From: Myotis daubentonii
Taxonomy: Eukaryota; Chordata; Mammalia; Chiroptera; Vespertilionidae
Direction: 5' to 3'
Length of the DNA: 64,000 nucleotides
Assembly: GCF_963259705.1 (NCBI RefSeq)
Contig: NC_081842.1
Coordinates: 34,003,796-34,067,795 of the forward strand
Part shown: positions 60,644-64,000 of the stretch, one piece after another
How the letters are laid out: each line of letters begins with the position of its first letter
Position numbering within the stretch: position 1 is the first letter of the stretch
Position numbers and translations under genes: made by a program
Notes under the pieces: model-generated
The model's input: only the letters and a program-made list of their open reading frames with translations
What the model was told of the DNA's origin: nothing
Databases searched by the model: none

Positions 60644-60679
60644 TCAATAATAATGTTGAAGACATACATTGCATTTAGT

Positions 60680-60870
60680 GTGGGTTATATATTTAATCCT
60701 TAACAAGTTTGTGAGACAGGCAATAATCTCAGTTTATAGTTAGGGAAAATGAAACATAGAGAGGTTAAGTAATTTGCTTACTTTATGGTCAGAAAATGGA
60801 AAAATCAGGATTTGAACCCAGTTTGATTCTAAAGTTGACACATTTATAATTTCTATGCTACACTCCTTAA
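60680..60870 (-). repeat. MIR SINE, antisense
   Basis: acatagagaggttaagtaat, tcaggatttgaacccagttt and ttctatgctacactcc. Confidence 0.75.
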
Positions 60871-62862
60871 AGAGTCTTCAGAAAAAAAAAAAACCCAACC
60901 AGATTTTTAACATTCTCTTTTTGTACAGGTTATTTTTACTATTAAACTACAACTAACTATTTCAGGGAGAAATGACTCCTCAAATTATGTGTTTTTTAAA
61001 TAGTCTAAACATTCAGAGGGAAACTTTATTTCTCTGGGTTTTATTTCTTGTACCTCCAGATATGCCTTGAGTAAAAAGCAGAATAATAAAGCTGTGAACC
61101 AAGTGTTGAAGAGACAGAGAAATGTAAACATTGTTTTAAAGTCATATCAATAGGTATGTGAATTAATGAATATCTCATCTCTATCATTCCAGTATAGCTT
61201 GTAGTAAATGCCTCCAAGGGATGGAGGTGATAACATATATTGATAAGAACATATTTAATTTTTCTCATCTCAGGATTTATTTGAAAGATCTCTCAGTGTC
61301 ATCCAGCTTTTTTTTAAAAAAAGATTATGATTTCATAAAGAACCTTCCCATTTCCTTATGTATATAAAGTTTTTGTCTTAATTGCAGAGCTAATGTTATT
61401 TCCCATTGTAGCTATTAGTGTTAATCTCTATGTACAATTTGCTTATTGCAGTAAAGCTGGCTATCTGGAGACCAGGCATCCTTAAACCTCAGGCTTTGGT
61501 CCAAATCTGAAGACAACTGGAGAAAACATGCACACACAGTATCAGCTCTGTCCATTTCCTTCCATTTATCATGCAAAATTGTTCCCTGTAGACACTTGAA
61601 ATAAACAAATGAACAAACGTGAATAATATGAAGACCCCAAAGTTACAGCCCCATGATATAACTGATTACTTCTTCAAGAGGAAAAAAGGAAGAATAAAGT
61701 ATAAAGAAATGGAATTATTATGTGTGAGAAAGAGTAACATGCATTATATTAAGGAAAACAAATAGATAAGAAGGGAGGAAAGAGAGCAATAGAAACTGAG
61801 AGCATCTTTTCTCTCCATCTTGTTGGGGAAAATGAGGTTGAGGATCGTAGTGGTCAGTAATTGAATCTTGGAATTCTAATTAAAACTATAATAAGGCCAG
61901 AGGGGCAAGCTAACCCAGAAAATCTGCAGTACAAAAGATCTAGATGCCATAGATGAGTGGAGAAGTAGGAAAAATGCTCAGTTTTCAAGAATCAGAGGCC
62001 AAGATCAAAATCAGTATGAATACCAGTAATGGAACCAGAGAGCAATATGGAGTACCAATTGAGACCTAAGGAAAAAGAAGGAAGAGTTCTGTGTGATAGT
62101 CTATAACTCGGGCTTTGGGGTTTTTTCTTGAGTCTTCAGGAAGTTTTTGTAGCCGAGGGTAAATCAGTTTTAAAGAGTCCGTGATAGGTTTGCTTGTAGC
62201 CACAGTAGTGACTACACGTTCATGAAGTAATTAAAGGCTGTGAACAGCAGATACTCAAACAGTGGTGAGCAGAACTACAATAAAAAGACAATATGATGGG
62301 TTACTTCCTAAATCTCAAATTTCCATTTCCTAACAATAAAGCATATTACTGTGTGTGTGTATGTGTGTTAACAGCATCCATACATCAATAGCACAAACTT
62401 CCTGTCATCATTGACACATCAATGCAAGTTGCCTTGAAATTATTCTCTCTCCATTGAAGCTACCACTGACCCAATGAGGGGTGAGATCACATGTTTAATA
62501 ACTATGGCTTAAGTCCACTGCCCTGTTAGCTGTGAAGGGCCACAGGGCCTCTTTGTTTTGTCAGCCATGTCATTACCCATATTCATCCCATGGTCAATCA
62601 TTATACTACTGCCTGTGTACATGCTTGATTCCATTAGATTGTCTCTCTTCATCATGGCAAAACTACCACCCTGATTAAATCCAACTCTTACCAATTCTGT
62701 GCCTGTCTCTCTACAGATGAATGTGGTTAAAGAAAACACATCGCCACACTGTGTTAAGCTCATGACCAGAAACCTCAGGTCAGTCCTTAATACCATGCCA
62801 CAACCATATTATACTTCCATAATTTAATTACTTTCTCACTCTTCCAAAGTGAGAGCCATTTA
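60871..62862. other. AT-rich stretch, nothing recognised
   Basis: About 2 kb with no gene or named repeat. A short TG run lies near 62350. Confidence 0.45.
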
Positions 62863-63254
62863 AATTCTTGCTATTCAAAGCATGGGCCATGGGCCTGCAG
62901 CATCTTTGTCACCTGGTTAGAAATACAGAATATTAGCCGTTATGCCACATTTACTAAAGCTGACACTGCATTTTTTTCTTTTTAGAGAGAGTGGAAGGGA
63001 TGGGGAGAGACAGAGAGAGAGAAAGATGGATGTGAGAGAGGCACATTGATTGGTTGCCTCCCACATGTGCCCTGACCAGGGCCAGGGATCGAGCCTGCAA
63101 CCTAGGTACATACCCTTGACCGGAATCAAACCTAGGACCCTTCGGTTCATAGTCCGACACTCTATCCACTCAGCCAAACCGCCTCGGGCTGATACTGCAT
63201 TTTAACAAGATCGCCAGGTAATCTGGATGCACATTAAAGTTAGAGAAGTTCTGA
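62863..63254 (+). repeat. MER5A-like hAT-Charlie MITE, split by a VES SINE
   Basis: cagcatctttgtcacctggt and tagaaatacagaatattagc before the SINE; ttttaacaagatcgccaggt and ctggatgcacattaaagtt after it. Confidence 0.75.
62975..63187 (-). repeat. VES SINE, antisense
   Basis: VES on the minus strand; TSD gctga(c/t)actgcatttt, 16 bp with one mismatch (62959-62974 and 63188-63203). Confidence 0.93.
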
Positions 63255-63354
63255 TTTTCCGATGTCTCGTTTCCTCATTCTGCTTAACCACATGGCTCTG
63301 CTTCTTCCTAAAATAGAACCAGGCTCATGCCTGTTTAGTGACTGCGATGGCTGC

Positions 63355-63725
63355 TCCCTCTGCCTGGCATGCTCCTCTCTCAAGTATCCACATGGCTCAT
63401 TCCATCATCTCCTTTAAGCTTTGTTCACTATCTCACTGAGTCCTAACCTGACCACCCTGTGCCATTCTAACCCTTCTTCTTGTCACATATGACCACCGCT
63501 TTTATGATCTGTGTGTTTCATTTCCATGGAACCCATCACTTATTTGCATACTATGCGATGTTCTTGTTATGTATAGCTGCTTGTTTATTTTCTGCCTTAC
63601 CTCTCTTAAACATAAACGCCCTAAGAGCAGGGCTCTTCGTGGGTTTAATTCATTGATGTATTTCAATCACGTATAACATGGCCAGGATTATAGCAGGCAC
63701 TCAGTAGATATTTGTCAAATAAGTA
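63355..63725 (+). repeat. L2 LINE 3' end
   Basis: ctgcctggcatgctcctctc, gtcctaacctgaccaccctg, taagagcagggctcttcgtg and caggcactcagtagatattt are the sense L2 3' end in order. Confidence 0.8.
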
Positions 63726-64000
63726 AGGGACAAAATGAAAAAGAAAGGTCTGGACCTAAGGCTTAGGTCCTAAGCCCAAAACTTGAGGCTTTTGATTGGG
63801 CTGCAGTTGAGTTGGTTCGGTTAAAGTATCCTCCATTGTCCAAGGCAGGAATAGGGTGAAATCTCCATTGCCAAGTTTGCTGTTTTTGTCAAGTACAAGT
63901 ATCTTTCACCTATCTTTTTCACACATAAACTATGTAAAAGTGTGTAATTCTTCCCTGACCTAATTTTTTTTAATTCCCTTTTTCCTGAGCCCCCAGGACT

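Overview
This window looks like an intergenic or intronic stretch of a vespertilionid (vesper) bat chromosome, most likely Myotis or a close relative. I could not run a search, so the call rests on marker repeats. There are 16 HeliBat-type Helitrons (5' ends like TCTATACTAATAAAAG, a palindromic hairpin near the 3' end, terminal CTAG before T), a group known as a massive amplification in vesper bats. There are seven VES tRNA-derived SINEs, six with target-site duplications (TSDs) that I could read. There is one SPIN hAT element, a horizontally transferred family known from Myotis, and young hAT and mariner MITEs. No intact host gene, exon, tRNA or rRNA gene was found. Almost every open reading frame in the window is a chance frame in GC-rich Helitron filler, microsatellite or transposon sequence. 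Layout: 0-9 kb holds a MaLR LTR split by a Helitron, two abutting Helitrons, a palindromic hAT MITE, a 5'-truncated young L1, a 5'-inverted L1 and a 290-bp compound pyrimidine microsatellite. 9-19 kb is mostly AT-rich unmasked-looking DNA with an ancient L1, a 65-bp L1/HAL1 tail insertion and a twin-primed L1. 19-23 kb holds a Helitron, a decayed processed copy of PSENEN (gamma-secretase subunit PEN-2), a full-length HAL1 ('half-L1', ORF1 but no ORF2) inside a perfect 18-bp TSD, and another MaLR LTR. 23-31 kb is mostly quiet, with MIRs and an ERV1-like LTR. 31-36 kb holds a Helitron, a truncated HAL1, SPIN and a second near full-length HAL1. 37-46 kb is an ancient L1 riddled with Helitrons (two in tandem), mariner MITEs and another ancient L1. 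46-64 kb holds old repeats, VES SINEs, a class II ERV 5' LTR with a primer-binding-site-like stretch, a triple head-to-tail Helitron array, a clean 281-bp TA-flanked MITE and a MER5A split by a VES. The functional theme is transposon ecology. An L1 lineage supplies reverse transcriptase that mobilised VES, HAL1 and a host mRNA (PSENEN). DNA transposons (Helitron, hAT, mariner) arrived later and sit inside the older repeats. The three strongest leads are: (1) HAL1 copies whose 3' tails match two different L1 tail types in this same window, one still carrying a scrap of ORF2; (2) a HeliBat subfamily carrying an inverted pair of CTCF-like core motifs; (3) tandem Helitron arrays and a shared internal minisatellite of variable copy number.
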